From contig NZ_FIZW01000001.1 of NCBI RefSeq assembly GCF_900059565.1, forward strand, positions 1 to 64,000: 64,000 nucleotides of DNA. Reading direction: 5' to 3'. The translations under genes were made by a program, and so were the position numbers. This DNA comes from Murdochiella massiliensis (lineage in GTDB: Bacteria; Bacillota; Clostridia; Tissierellales; Peptoniphilaceae). The notes under the pieces were generated by a model, which was not told the DNA's origin, did not search any database, and saw only the letters and a program-made list of their open reading frames with translations. Below are positions 42,303 to 51,592 of the stretch, piece after piece (within the stretch, counting starts at the first letter, position 1; each line of letters starts with the position of its first letter).

Positions 42303-44225
42303 TCAATGAGCTTCTAATCTATTGCGAAACTCTCTCCAAACATCTTCAAAGAAGAAATCTCTATTTGGGATGGGTCGAGGATCTCTCCAAGAAATCTCGA
42401 TATTTCCGCTATTCCATTTAATCTCTTGAATTTGTTGAAACATTACATTGTCTATTACAGAATAGCGCAAATATTCAGGGAACCTTTCTGATGCTAAAAA
42501 GCCACTGGCATCATAGTAAAGTGCTCCTCCTCGGCTTTTATGTTGCGTATTAGAATAATTAAGCATTGCGCTTAAATATGCAATCTGTGAGATTAAAATA
42601 TCGCGATACTTGTATGCCAGATGAAGTTCTGAACTATTGTTGACGTAATAATTTTGGTGAAGCTGAGCTAGTTCATTCTGCGCCTCTTCCAGCACCACAA
42701 TCATTTCTTGAGGATTGCGAAACGCGGAAGCAGATCTAGTCATGCGATGCTGAGCATATTTAATGTTATCATAAAAATTTTTATCCCTTTTTATGCCTGT
42801 TACCATAACAGGCATAATAGCATCAGCAATTTGAGAGGAAACGCAATCAAGCCAATCTTTCTCTGACAAAAATAGTATGTTTTTTTGAGCGCTAATACAT
42901 TGTGCAGCGCGAATAGCTCCGACTTGACCAGCGTTTAAAGCAGAACCACCCGGCCGATATATACCATGGGTTGAGCTGCATTCTCCGATAGCGAACAAAC
43001 CAGGAACAGAGGTCTCCCACCAACAATTTACAGAAAGTCCACCATTATTATGTTGAGCACTCAAAGTGATTTCAAGAGGAGCTTTTGCTAAATCAATACC
43101 CTTCTTTTTATAAAACTGTATTGCAGGCGAGTTCATGCGCTTTAGACGATCAATAGGTGTACCCAAGCATGCGCCAGCATTTTTTAAATATCGATAGGCT
43201 TCTTCTGACAAGCTACTATAATTTATTTTTTCAAATGGATTATTTTTATAATCTAACCATACACGACGTCCTTTCTTTATTTCTAGAAAGACCAGGATAT
43301 CAATTATTGAGGAACCATCAAGCACTTTAGCACTATCAAAAGGCCATTGATAACCTTTTAAAAATACCAATGACAGCATCTCATAGCGATTCGAAAAATA
43401 ATCTGAAAGAAAGTCATGCTCGTTACAATTAGAATCTGTCGAGTAGAAGCGAGGAAGGGCTTGCATATATGTTCCTGATACATTCCAACGCGGCTTTATT
43501 GAAGAGAGACCATATTGCCACTCAGTGAGATTTTGTCCGACTGCACCAGCCTCAAAAGCAACTCCAGTTGAACCGTTTTGCCCAACGGGGTATACTACAT
43601 TCTCATACATAGCCGCTGGACCTCCTGTTGCCCAGATAATATTTTTACAATGAAATGCTACGTATGGCTCACAATGATGTTTATGCGCTGCAGAAAGATC
43701 AAGACATAAGAGACCACAAGCTTGTTCTTCTATTTTTAAAATTTTGATTGCCATCAAGTGATTAAAAATTGGGACCTGTTTCTTTTCGACGTTGTTTTGT
43801 AATGCTTCAGTCATCATCCTCGAAGTGTAAGGGCCAGCACTTGTAGCTCGCATTTTGGGATCATTGTCAGTTTTATAACCAACGTATTCGCCATAATAGT
43901 TGCAAGGAAAATCAACACCAAGATCTACAAGATGCATAAAAGCACGAGTTGACAGTGCTGCTTCACATAATGCATGATCTCCGTCCACGCATCCACCTTC
44001 AAATAGTGTTTGCGTCATGTCATCGATACTATCTTTCATACCGCCCGATAATGTCAATTTGTAATATGTTTGTTTGTCAGAACCTGCATTTCGAGATGTA
44101 CCGAGATTTATACTTTCCGTGATTATTGCAATGTTTTTCTGTCCAAAGGACCATAATCTATCCGCAGCTGCAAATCCGGAGGCTCCACTTCCTACGATAA
44201 TTGTATCAAAACAATGAATTTTCAT
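42303..44225 (-). CDS. FAD-dependent oxidoreductase of the fumarate reductase/succinate dehydrogenase flavoprotein family
   Basis: This 640-residue protein opens with a dinucleotide fold (DTIIVGSGASGFAAADRLWSFG) and contains IIWATGGPAAMYEN. The second FAD half is LSAQHNNGGLSVNCWWETSVPGLFAIGECSSTHGIYRPGGSALNAGQVGAIRAA. The layout is that of the FAD_binding_2 family (aspartate oxidase, APS reductase A, enoate-type reductases). There is no signal peptide or FMN domain, so it is cytoplasmic. It is divergent from a GntR regulator and linked to TRAP and CoA genes, suggesting oxidation or reduction of an imported organic acid. The start at 44225 follows AAGGAGAGAGA on the minus strand. Confidence 0.78.
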   Translation of the reverse strand: MKIHCFDTIIVGSGASGFAAADRLWSFGQKNIAIITESINLGTSRNAGSDKQTYYKLTLSGGMKDSIDDMTQTLFEGGCVDGDHALCEAALSTRAFMHLVDLGVDFPCNYYGEYVGYKTDNDPKMRATSAGPYTSRMMTEALQNNVEKKQVPIFNHLMAIKILKIEEQACGLLCLDLSAAHKHHCEPYVAFHCKNIIWATGGPAAMYENVVYPVGQNGSTGVAFEAGAVGQNLTEWQYGLSSIKPRWNVSGTYMQALPRFYSTDSNCNEHDFLSDYFSNRYEMLSLVFLKGYQWPFDSAKVLDGSSIIDILVFLEIKKGRRVWLDYKNNPFEKINYSSLSEEAYRYLKNAGACLGTPIDRLKRMNSPAIQFYKKKGIDLAKAPLEITLSAQHNNGGLSVNCWWETSVPGLFAIGECSSTHGIYRPGGSALNAGQVGAIRAAQCISAQKNILFLSEKDWLDCVSSQIADAIMPVMVTGIKRDKNFYDNIKYAQHRMTRSASAFRNPQEMIVVLEEAQNELAQLHQNYYVNNSSELHLAYKYRDILISQIAYLSAMLNYSNTQHKSRGGALYYDASGFLASERFPEYLRYSVIDNVMFQQIQEIKWNSGNIEISWRDPRPIPNRDFFFEDVWREFRNRLEAH

Positions 44226-44305
44226 TCTCTCTCCTTCGGCGTTTATGTTTAGAAGACAATATACAGATAAGACAAAGTGCTTTATCATCTTAATTCAAAT
44301 ATACA

Positions 44306-44427
44306 AAATGATCAGATGTTTGTAAATGGATTATTAATAAAACAAGCGAAAAATACAAAATATACGTCAAAAGAGCGTGTTATTTTTTTCTTTTGTAAGG
44401 CCTTTACAAATAATCATCTGATGATTA
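44306..44427. promoter_or_regulatory. Candidate GntR operators in the divergent region
   Basis: A perfect 17-bp palindrome taatcatctgatgatta lies at 44411-44427, 82 bases before the regulator gene. A related site, aaaatgatcagatgtt (44306-44321), lies near the flavoprotein side and shares the catctgat core on the opposite strand. A further inverted repeat ttgtaaggcctttacaa is at 44393-44409. Paired sites in a divergent intergenic region next to an FCD-type GntR gene suggest autoregulation and control of both directions. Confidence 0.6.
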
Positions 44428-44508
44428 AACTGAACATAGTAGTTAAATCAATTTTTGCTATCAAAAGGAAAAGGATTGCCGACAATGAATGGAGAAAGGA
44501 GGATAATT

Positions 44509-45213
44509 TTGAAGAAGCGTGCAAGTGATCATGTCATTGAGTACATTGAGAAAAATATTCGGAATGGCGTATGGAAAAGTGGCATGAAGATTTCCACAGA
44601 AGATCAGTTGCAAGAAAAAACTGGCGTAAGTAAGGCGAGTATTAGAGAGGCAGTTGAACATTTAGCCGCCAAAAACATCTTAACTAAACGTCAAGGAGAT
44701 GGCACTTATATTAATGATGTTGATGCGGGTACATTAATGGATCAGTTAACTCCGTATTTATTGCTTGGGCCAAAGGATACAATTTCAATTCTTGAATTTC
44801 GCGAGGCAATAGAGCCAGCTTGTGTTCAGATGTTCATCGATTGCTATGATCAAGAAAACGTAAAAATACTGGAAGATCAGCTTCGCGCAATGGAATTATG
44901 TCAAAGTGACATAGAAAGCTTTCATAAGGCTGATATGGAATTTCATCTTGTGATTGCGATGGGAACTGGTAATCCTCTAATGTCTAAAGTTATGGAAATT
45001 CTTCAAGAGCCGATTATTCAGTACCATTTGACAGCGCGACACACCATCGGCTCACGTACAGGACTTGAAGAACACCGACTCATTTTAAATGCGATAAAAC
45101 AAAAAGACAAAGAGCTGGCATCATTATTGATGCGCAGGCACATTCAGCGATCAAAAAAGGATATGCTTGCATACAATCTTGAGAACGAGAAGAAAAAACA
45201 TGAAGAGAGCTAA
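44509..45213 (+). CDS. GntR-family (FadR/FCD) transcriptional regulator
   Basis: This 234-residue protein has a winged helix (VWKSGMKISTEDQLQEKTGVSKASIREAVEHLAAKNILTKRQGDGTYI) and a C-terminal FCD ligand domain. That domain has histidine and aspartate metal-type positions (FHKADMEFHLVIA, GLEEHRLILNAI). The start is decided by the ribosome site: AAAGGAGG at 44495-44502 fits a TTG at 44509, while the ATG at 44485 lies upstream of that site. It probably represses the flavoprotein and the TRAP operon in response to the imported acid. Confidence 0.88.
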   Translation: MKKRASDHVIEYIEKNIRNGVWKSGMKISTEDQLQEKTGVSKASIREAVEHLAAKNILTKRQGDGTYINDVDAGTLMDQLTPYLLLGPKDTISILEFREAIEPACVQMFIDCYDQENVKILEDQLRAMELCQSDIESFHKADMEFHLVIAMGTGNPLMSKVMEILQEPIIQYHLTARHTIGSRTGLEEHRLILNAIKQKDKELASLLMRRHIQRSKKDMLAYNLENEKKKHEES

Positions 45214-45274
45214 CTATTTACAGATAAAATAAGCTTTCATCAAAAAACACAATAAATTAAATGGAGGAGTTGAA

Positions 45275-46354
45275 ATGAAAAAGAACATTTGCACAATGGT
45301 GATGTCGCTAATTATGGTGCTATGCTTGTTCATCATGTCAGGCTGCAGTAGTACAGGACAAGAAATAGACAGCGAAAGTGGAACTAAAACGACGGAAAAT
45401 TCACAACAAGCTTCTGACAATTTGGACTCCAAAATGCCTGAATATCGACTTATTGCAGCACATGTATCTACTGAAAAACATTCATTTCACATTGGAATGA
45501 TGGAATTTAAAAAGCAGGTCGAAGAGAAGTCTAATGGACGTATCGAAATTGAAGTTCATCCTAATGGCGAATTAGGCGGAAATGAAGATGAACTTGTGCA
45601 GAAAATGGCCACTGGCACAGTAGATGTGATCATTTCCGCACCATCCTTTATGGCCCAGAGTGTTTCCGAGGTGGACCTTCTTTCAGTACCTTATCTTTTC
45701 CAAGATGTTGATCACTGGGAAAAAGTTATGGATGGCGACGTTGGCAAGGAAATGAGCAAAATTGTCGAGGAAAAATCCGGAATGTTTCATGTCCTCGGGT
45801 ATTTCAAAGATGGTGTCCGCTCAATGTATACGATAAAACCAGTTCACTCTATGGATGATATGAAAGACCTTAAGTTTCGTATTCAAAATAGCCCAACGCA
45901 GGTTGCATTTTGGACAGAGCTTGGTGTACAACCTACATTTGTGGCATTTAATGAGATCTATCAAGCGTTACAGAATGGTGTGATTGATGGCGCGGAAAAC
46001 TCATACTCACAGATTTATCAGCAAAAACACTATGAGGTATGCAAGAATGTCACTGAGACAGAACATGATGTTGCAACGCGCTTTTTCCTCATCTCTAAGT
46101 CAAAATATGACTCTATGCCAAGTGATCTCCAGGCTATTATAGATGAGTCTGCAGAGATTGCTGTTAAAAAGCAACGTGAAGAAGATGCTGAGATGAGCAA
46201 TGAGTGCAAACAGATGATGATAGACGCAGGAGTTAATTTTATTCAACTAGATAAGCAACCTTTGATTGAAAAAACTGAACATATCCGTGAAGATGCAGCT
46301 CACAAGCTTGAGCTCGATGCGATGTTAAAAACCATCAATTCTCTAAAAAAGTAA
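45275..46354 (+). CDS. TRAP transporter substrate-binding lipoprotein (DctP)
   Basis: This 359-residue protein starts with a lipoprotein signal (MKKNICTMVMSLIMVLCLFIMSGC, lipobox IMSGC). The DctP fold follows: KSNGRIEIEVHPNGELGGNEDELVQKMATGTVD and FRIQNSPTQVAFWTELGVQPTFVAFNEIYQALQNGVIDGAENSY. The Arg in the FRIQNSP block binds the ligand carboxylate, so the substrate is an organic acid. First of a dctPQM set. Confidence 0.93.
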   Translation: MKKNICTMVMSLIMVLCLFIMSGCSSTGQEIDSESGTKTTENSQQASDNLDSKMPEYRLIAAHVSTEKHSFHIGMMEFKKQVEEKSNGRIEIEVHPNGELGGNEDELVQKMATGTVDVIISAPSFMAQSVSEVDLLSVPYLFQDVDHWEKVMDGDVGKEMSKIVEEKSGMFHVLGYFKDGVRSMYTIKPVHSMDDMKDLKFRIQNSPTQVAFWTELGVQPTFVAFNEIYQALQNGVIDGAENSYSQIYQQKHYEVCKNVTETEHDVATRFFLISKSKYDSMPSDLQAIIDESAEIAVKKQREEDAEMSNECKQMMIDAGVNFIQLDKQPLIEKTEHIREDAAHKLELDAMLKTINSLKK

Positions 46355-46372
46355 AGGAGATAGATATTTGTA

Positions 46373-46858
46373 ATGAAGAAAGCATCGGATTTCATTGAGA
46401 AAATTCAGAGTTGGTTTAGCATGGCTCTTTTCGTTGTTTTCCTGATCTGTATTGTTCTTCAAATTCTTTCACGCTATATCCCTTTCATCAAAGTGATAGG
46501 CACGGAAGAAATAGCTACCTATTCATTCATATGGGCAATCCTCATGGGCGCAGCGGTTGAGCTCAAACGCAAAGAACACTTTGCGTTTGAGTTCGTACGT
46601 GCCAATGCAAAAGGGACCTTACACCTTGTATTGGAGACGGCAATTTATGGACTAGTTATTGCCTTTAGTCTATATATTGCGTTAAGTGGAGTGCAATTAA
46701 CTAGACAGTTTTGGAACTGGAATCTTACTTCATTTAACTTTATAAGCCAAAGATATATTTGGTCATCTCTAATCGTTTGCGGTGCTACAATGGCTTTTTA
46801 TGGCCTCTGTAATTTAGTTCTAGTGTACCAGAATTATAATAAGGAGAAAGAAAAATGA
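46373..46858 (+). CDS. TRAP transporter small membrane subunit (DctQ)
   Basis: This 161-residue protein has four hydrophobic segments, with LSRYIPFIKVIGTEEIATYSFIWAILMGAAVELKRKEHFAF, typical of DctQ (YTEE..R-like core and E..H). It stabilises the large subunit. It overlaps dctM by four bases (ATGA). Confidence 0.92.
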   Translation: MKKASDFIEKIQSWFSMALFVVFLICIVLQILSRYIPFIKVIGTEEIATYSFIWAILMGAAVELKRKEHFAFEFVRANAKGTLHLVLETAIYGLVIAFSLYIALSGVQLTRQFWNWNLTSFNFISQRYIWSSLIVCGATMAFYGLCNLVLVYQNYNKEKEK

Positions 46859-48144
46859 ATGTCATCTTATTAGTTCTCTGCTTTTTGCTTCTCCTATTTA
46901 TTGGTATGCCGATTGCGTATGATTTAGGAATAATATCGCTTTTAGGTATAGTCCTTCTTGGTGGGGTTCCTTTGGTTACTGTAGCGCAGAAGATGTTTAG
47001 TGGACTAAACTCCTTTATTTTATTAGCCGTTCCATTATTTATTCTCGCTGCAAATCTAATGAACAGGGGTGGTATTTCTGCTCAATTGGTTGAAGTAGCG
47101 ATTGCAATGGTGGGGCACTTTAAAGGGGGGCTTGGGCATGCCAATGTTCTCGTATCTATGATTTTTGCAGGCATTTCTGGATCTTCACAAGCAGATACCG
47201 CTGGAATTGGAAAAATTTTAATTCCAAGCATGGAGAAAAATGGATACTCTAAAGAAGAGGCCGTAGGTGTTACTGCTGCTTCATCAACCATTGGCGTAAT
47301 AATTCCACCAAGTATTCCGATGGTGATTTATGGTAGTCTTGCTAGCGCATCTGTTGGCGCTTTATTTTTAGGTGGAATAATTCCGGGAATCTTAATTGGA
47401 CTTGCCCAAATGTTTATTGTCCATCTTCACGCAAAGAAATATAACTATCCTAGTACAACACGTGTCCCGTTATTAGATGTATTGAAAATGATGATCAAAT
47501 ATCTGCCATCCTTAATCACCCCTGTAATCATCATTGGTGGCGTTGTTCTCGGGTTAGTTACTCCAACCGAAGCTGCTGCAGTAGGCTGTGTTTATGCTTT
47601 GATTCTTGGATGTGTGGTTTTTAAAACAATTAAGCTTAGAGATTTGCCGGGGATTTTTATCGAAACGATTACCATGACTGCACAATCTTTATTTGCGCTT
47701 GCTACTGCAACTGCATTAGGTCAGCTTCTGAGTTACTATAATGTATCAAGATTGGTCGAACAATTTTTTTCTACCTATCATATGAATTGGATAGTGTTTC
47801 TAATTCTTACTATTCTGTTCTTTCTGTTTTTAGGAACTTTTATGGACGCCATTCCTGCTATGACACTGTTTGTACCAGTACTTCTTCCAGTGGCAACAGC
47901 AATAGGCGTTACACCGATTCATTTTGGCTTAGTCGTTGTAATTACTCTGGCGATTGGATTGATTACTCCTCCTTACGGAATTTGTCTTTTGATTGCGGGG
48001 GCAATCGCGAAACTTCCGGTGGAGAGATCTTTTTCTGCGGTTATGCCGTATTTGATAGCCATTCTATTCGTTCTATTATTAGTGGCTTTTTTTCCGGATA
48101 TTGTATTGTTTTTTCCAAAGTTACTAAGGCCAGAGTGGTTTTGA
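46855..48144 (+). CDS. TRAP transporter large membrane subunit (DctM)
   Basis: This 429-residue protein has about twelve helices. FIGMPIAYDLGI, FAGISGSSQADTAGIGKILIPSMEKNGY, TAASSTIGVIIPPSIPMVIYG and GLVTPTEAAAVGC are the family motifs. It uses a sodium gradient. It starts inside the dctQ stop. The CoA-transferase gene follows after 19 bases. Confidence 0.94.
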   Translation: MNVILLVLCFLLLLFIGMPIAYDLGIISLLGIVLLGGVPLVTVAQKMFSGLNSFILLAVPLFILAANLMNRGGISAQLVEVAIAMVGHFKGGLGHANVLVSMIFAGISGSSQADTAGIGKILIPSMEKNGYSKEEAVGVTAASSTIGVIIPPSIPMVIYGSLASASVGALFLGGIIPGILIGLAQMFIVHLHAKKYNYPSTTRVPLLDVLKMMIKYLPSLITPVIIIGGVVLGLVTPTEAAAVGCVYALILGCVVFKTIKLRDLPGIFIETITMTAQSLFALATATALGQLLSYYNVSRLVEQFFSTYHMNWIVFLILTILFFLFLGTFMDAIPAMTLFVPVLLPVATAIGVTPIHFGLVVVITLAIGLITPPYGICLLIAGAIAKLPVERSFSAVMPYLIAILFVLLLVAFFPDIVLFFPKLLRPEWF

Positions 48145-48163
48145 AAAAGAAAAGGAAGTAAAA

Positions 48164-49681
48164 ATGGCTAAAATAATCACACTTAAGGAAGCGGTTTCTT
48201 TAATCAAAGACAATCAGACAATAGCAATTTTAGGCTCAGGTGGTGGGGTTTGTGAACCTTCTGCTACGCTTTTAGCATTAGCGAATCGTTATAAGGAAAC
48301 GAGGAGCCCTAGAAATTTGACCCTATATCATGCAAACGGAATAGGGGATAAAGAGAGAATTGGCACAGATTGCCTTGCTCAGGAAGGTCTTATTAAGAGA
48401 GATGTTGCTGGCCATTGGGCAATGGCACCCAAAATGGCGAAACTTGCACAGGAAGAAAAAATTGAAGCATACAATTTTCCTCAAGGTGTGTTATCTCAAA
48501 TGTATCAAGCAGTTGCTTCGAATAAGCCAGGTGTTATAACAAAAACGGGCTTATATACTTTTATTGATCCACGTATTGAAGGTGGAAAAATGAACCAGTC
48601 AACAAAAGATGACTACGTCAAAATTTTAGAACTGGATGGTGAAGAATGGCTTTATTTTCCATCAATACATTTTGATATCGGGTTGATTCGAGGAACTACG
48701 GCGGATTGTAATGGGAACATTACCTACGAAGAAGAGGCTGCTATTCTAGATGGATTATCTCTTGCTCAAGCGGTGCATAATTGTGGCGGAATAGTGATTG
48801 CACAAGTAAAATATTTATCTGAACATCCTGCCAAAGCGAAAGATGTTGTGATTCCAGGAATATATGTGGACTATATTGTCTTAGATCCTTCACAGCAACA
48901 AACTTGTGAACGAGCATATGATCCTTCGCTTGCCGGCAATATTTTTACTCCGTATGATTCAGTGCCTAAATTACCAATGGGAGCAAGAAAGATTATAGCT
49001 CGACGTGCTGCTAAGGAGCTAACGAAGAACGCCATTATAAATTTAGGCGTAGGAATCCCGGATGGCATTTCATCTATTGCTCAAGAAGAAGGGTATCTAG
49101 ATCAACTCAATTTTACTGTTGAACAGGGTATTATTGGCGGAATGCCAATGGGAGGGATTATATTCGGCGTGTCACACAACGCTAGTGCGATGATAGACCA
49201 AACGGCTCAATTTAATTTCTATGATGGTGGCGGGCTAGACTGTTGCTTCCTTGGCATGGCTCAGGCAGATATGATGGGCAATATTAATTCCAGCAAAACA
49301 GGCAATTTACTTTCTGGATGTGGTGGTGCTATCAACATTTCTCAAAATGCTAAGAAAGTAGTGTTTTGTGGAACATTTACGGCAAAAGGATTGAAGGTAA
49401 ATGTGAGTGACCATAAATTAAATATTTTGCAAGAAGGCCAGATTAATAAATTTGTCGAAATGGTTGATCAAATCACTTTTAGCGGAAAATATGCAAATCA
49501 AATTGAGCAACCTGTATTGTATGTTACAGAACGGGCAGTATTCCGCTTACTTAATGGGAAAATGGTGTTGACAGAAGTTGCTCCAGGTATCGAATTAGAA
49601 AAGGACATCCTGAACAAAATGCAATTTCGTCCAGAAATTGCAAAGGATCTAAAACAGATGGAAGAGTCCATCTTTGAATAA
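48164..49681 (+). CDS. Propionate/acyl-CoA:acetate CoA-transferase family protein
   Basis: This 505-residue protein contains fused alpha and beta halves. The glutamate of the FTVEQGIIGGMPMGG segment near residue 325 matches the position of the catalytic Glu of Pct/YdiF enzymes. NLGVGIPDGISSIA and FYDGGGLDCCFLGMAQ are also typical. It would activate the imported acid by taking CoA from acetyl-CoA or another donor. It overlaps no gene, but the crotonase starts 13 bases later. Confidence 0.88.
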   Translation: MAKIITLKEAVSLIKDNQTIAILGSGGGVCEPSATLLALANRYKETRSPRNLTLYHANGIGDKERIGTDCLAQEGLIKRDVAGHWAMAPKMAKLAQEEKIEAYNFPQGVLSQMYQAVASNKPGVITKTGLYTFIDPRIEGGKMNQSTKDDYVKILELDGEEWLYFPSIHFDIGLIRGTTADCNGNITYEEEAAILDGLSLAQAVHNCGGIVIAQVKYLSEHPAKAKDVVIPGIYVDYIVLDPSQQQTCERAYDPSLAGNIFTPYDSVPKLPMGARKIIARRAAKELTKNAIINLGVGIPDGISSIAQEEGYLDQLNFTVEQGIIGGMPMGGIIFGVSHNASAMIDQTAQFNFYDGGGLDCCFLGMAQADMMGNINSSKTGNLLSGCGGAINISQNAKKVVFCGTFTAKGLKVNVSDHKLNILQEGQINKFVEMVDQITFSGKYANQIEQPVLYVTERAVFRLLNGKMVLTEVAPGIELEKDILNKMQFRPEIAKDLKQMEESIFE

Positions 49682-49694
49682 TGGAGGTCATGAG

Positions 49695-50468
49695 ATGGCT
49701 ACACGTATTACATGGACGAAGCGAGAAAATATCGCATACATAACTATCATTGAGGAAATCAATAATCGACCTTGTACATTAGATTGGAATTCACTGAGTA
49801 TGCTTGAGAACGTCATTGATGAAATAGGCAAGGATAGCGAAGTTCGAGCGGCGGTTTTGCAAAGTGGCTCAGAAAAATCATTTGTAGTTGGCGCCAACAT
49901 CAATACGCTAGAAACATTAAAGGCGGATAATATCATGTATTGGGTTAAAAATGGGCATCGTGTTTTTAACAAAATTCAACAATTGCCTATTCCAGTAATT
50001 GCTAAGGTTGAAAGTTATGCTCTTGGGGGTGGTCTGGAACTTGCTATGGCGTGCGATATGATTATCGCAACTGAAAATGCAAAATTTGCCCAACCTGAGG
50101 CATCGCTTGGAGTTATGCCTGGTTGGGGCGGAAGTTATCGTCTAGCTAAATTGATCGGGCAAAATCGTGCAAAAGAAATGTTTTTCACAGGTCACCAAAT
50201 TACTGCACAACAAGCTTATGAATGGGGGATTGTGAATCACGTTTGTAAAAAAGAGGAGATAGATGCCAAGATCAACGAGGTTCTTGATGCAATTTTAAAC
50301 AATGAAGAAAAAGTTCTACAGTTCGTCAAGGAAATAATCAACACACACAATCAGAAGGATGTTTCTGTTAATGCATATGAAGAGGCAAATACCTCATATG
50401 TTTGTATGTCCTCAGAATCTACATTGACACGTCTCCAAGAGTTTTTTAAGAACAGAAGAAAAAAATAA
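49695..50468 (+). CDS. Enoyl-CoA hydratase/isomerase family protein
   Basis: This 257-residue crotonase has the oxyanion segments VVGANINTLETL and ALGGGLELAMACD and the two glutamates (GGGLELA, AQPEASLGVMPGWGGSYRL). It differs from the butyrate crt of this window in the N-terminal part (INNRPCTLDWNS in place of RPEALNALNS), so it probably acts on a different acyl-CoA. The ATG at 49695 follows GGAGG. Confidence 0.88.
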   Translation: MATRITWTKRENIAYITIIEEINNRPCTLDWNSLSMLENVIDEIGKDSEVRAAVLQSGSEKSFVVGANINTLETLKADNIMYWVKNGHRVFNKIQQLPIPVIAKVESYALGGGLELAMACDMIIATENAKFAQPEASLGVMPGWGGSYRLAKLIGQNRAKEMFFTGHQITAQQAYEWGIVNHVCKKEEIDAKINEVLDAILNNEEKVLQFVKEIINTHNQKDVSVNAYEEANTSYVCMSSESTLTRLQEFFKNRRKK

Positions 50469-50559
50469 CTATTGATGAGGAGATCATCTGAAATAATATA
50501 TGCGCGATGGGAGGCACAAAGAGATGATAGTAAACATCGAAAGGTAGGGGGGGCTGAAC

Positions 50560-51522
50560 ATGAACGAAGTGCTTCAATTGATTTCAAAAATAGGAATTGT
50601 TCCGGTTATTGTTATTGAAGAAGAAGAAAATGCTGTTCCATTAGCAAGAGCGCTTGTGGAGGGTGGATTACCTGTTGCGGAGATCACTTTTCGCACAGAT
50701 TCGGCAGAAAAAGCTATTCGAGCAATAAAACGTGAAGTACCGGAAATTTTAGTTGGTGCAGGTACAATTTTGTCACGAGATCAGCTTGATCGTGCACTTA
50801 CTGCAGGAGCAGAATTTATCGTTACACCAGGATTTAACCCAAGTATCGTAAAATATGGATTATCAAAGAATGCACTTATCCTTCCAGGGACAGCGACTGG
50901 TGGCGAAATGGAACAAGCTATGGCCATGGGAGTAGAAGTTGTTAAATTCTTTCCAGCAGAAGACAATGGAGGAGTAAAAAAATTAATGGCTATGGCGGGT
51001 CCGTACACAGATTTAATGTGGCTGCCCACCGGTGGGATCAATTTAACAAATCTTATTGATTATTTATCGTTTGATAGAATTATCGCCTGTGGGGGAACAT
51101 GGATGGTTAAAAAGGATTTAATCGAGAGAAAGGACTGGAGGCAGATTACACAAACTTGTAAAGAAGCAGTGCATACAATGTTAGGAATTGAACTTGCTCA
51201 TGTTGGTATAAACTGCGATAGTGAGAAGAAAGCAAAAGAAATGGCTGAACATGTTAGTTCATTGTTAGGATATTCACCTAGACAGATGAGAAAATCTTGG
51301 TTTGTAGGTGATGACATTGAGTATATGAATCAACCTGGATTTGGTCAGAATGGACATATAGCTTTTAAGACGAACAGTGTAAAAAGAGCAATGTATCATT
51401 TATCTCGTAAGGGGATAGAATTTGATTCTAGTTCTATATCTTACAACTCTAAAGGTGACCCAACGCTGGCATATATAAAGGGGAACTTTGGAGGATTTGC
51501 CATTCATTTGGTAAATCGATGA
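50560..51522 (+). CDS. KDPG/KHG aldolase fused to a VOC (glyoxalase-like) domain
   Basis: This is a 320-residue protein. Residues 1-205 are a class I KDPG aldolase: VAEITFRT has the catalytic Glu, VGAGTILSRDQ and FIVTPGFNPS the phosphate site, and VVKFFPAE the Schiff-base Lys. Residues 215-320 form a second domain (LAHVGINCDSEKKAKEMAEHVSSLLG..., ending FGGFAIHLVNR) of vicinal-oxygen-chelate type. Single-domain KDPG aldolases are about 210 residues, so the C-terminal half is an extension. It follows the crotonase gene after 91 bases. Confidence 0.83.
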   Translation: MNEVLQLISKIGIVPVIVIEEEENAVPLARALVEGGLPVAEITFRTDSAEKAIRAIKREVPEILVGAGTILSRDQLDRALTAGAEFIVTPGFNPSIVKYGLSKNALILPGTATGGEMEQAMAMGVEVVKFFPAEDNGGVKKLMAMAGPYTDLMWLPTGGINLTNLIDYLSFDRIIACGGTWMVKKDLIERKDWRQITQTCKEAVHTMLGIELAHVGINCDSEKKAKEMAEHVSSLLGYSPRQMRKSWFVGDDIEYMNQPGFGQNGHIAFKTNSVKRAMYHLSRKGIEFDSSSISYNSKGDPTLAYIKGNFGGFAIHLVNR

Positions 51523-51592
51523 GGTATGAAAGATATTCATTAATATTCACTCTAACTATGGAAAAACTGCATCATATTACAAGGAGAAAATA

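Noticed and set aside
44393-44409. Catabolite-responsive (cre) site
   Set aside because: TGTAAGGCCTTTACA is symmetrical but one base longer than the cre consensus and lacks the central CG step.
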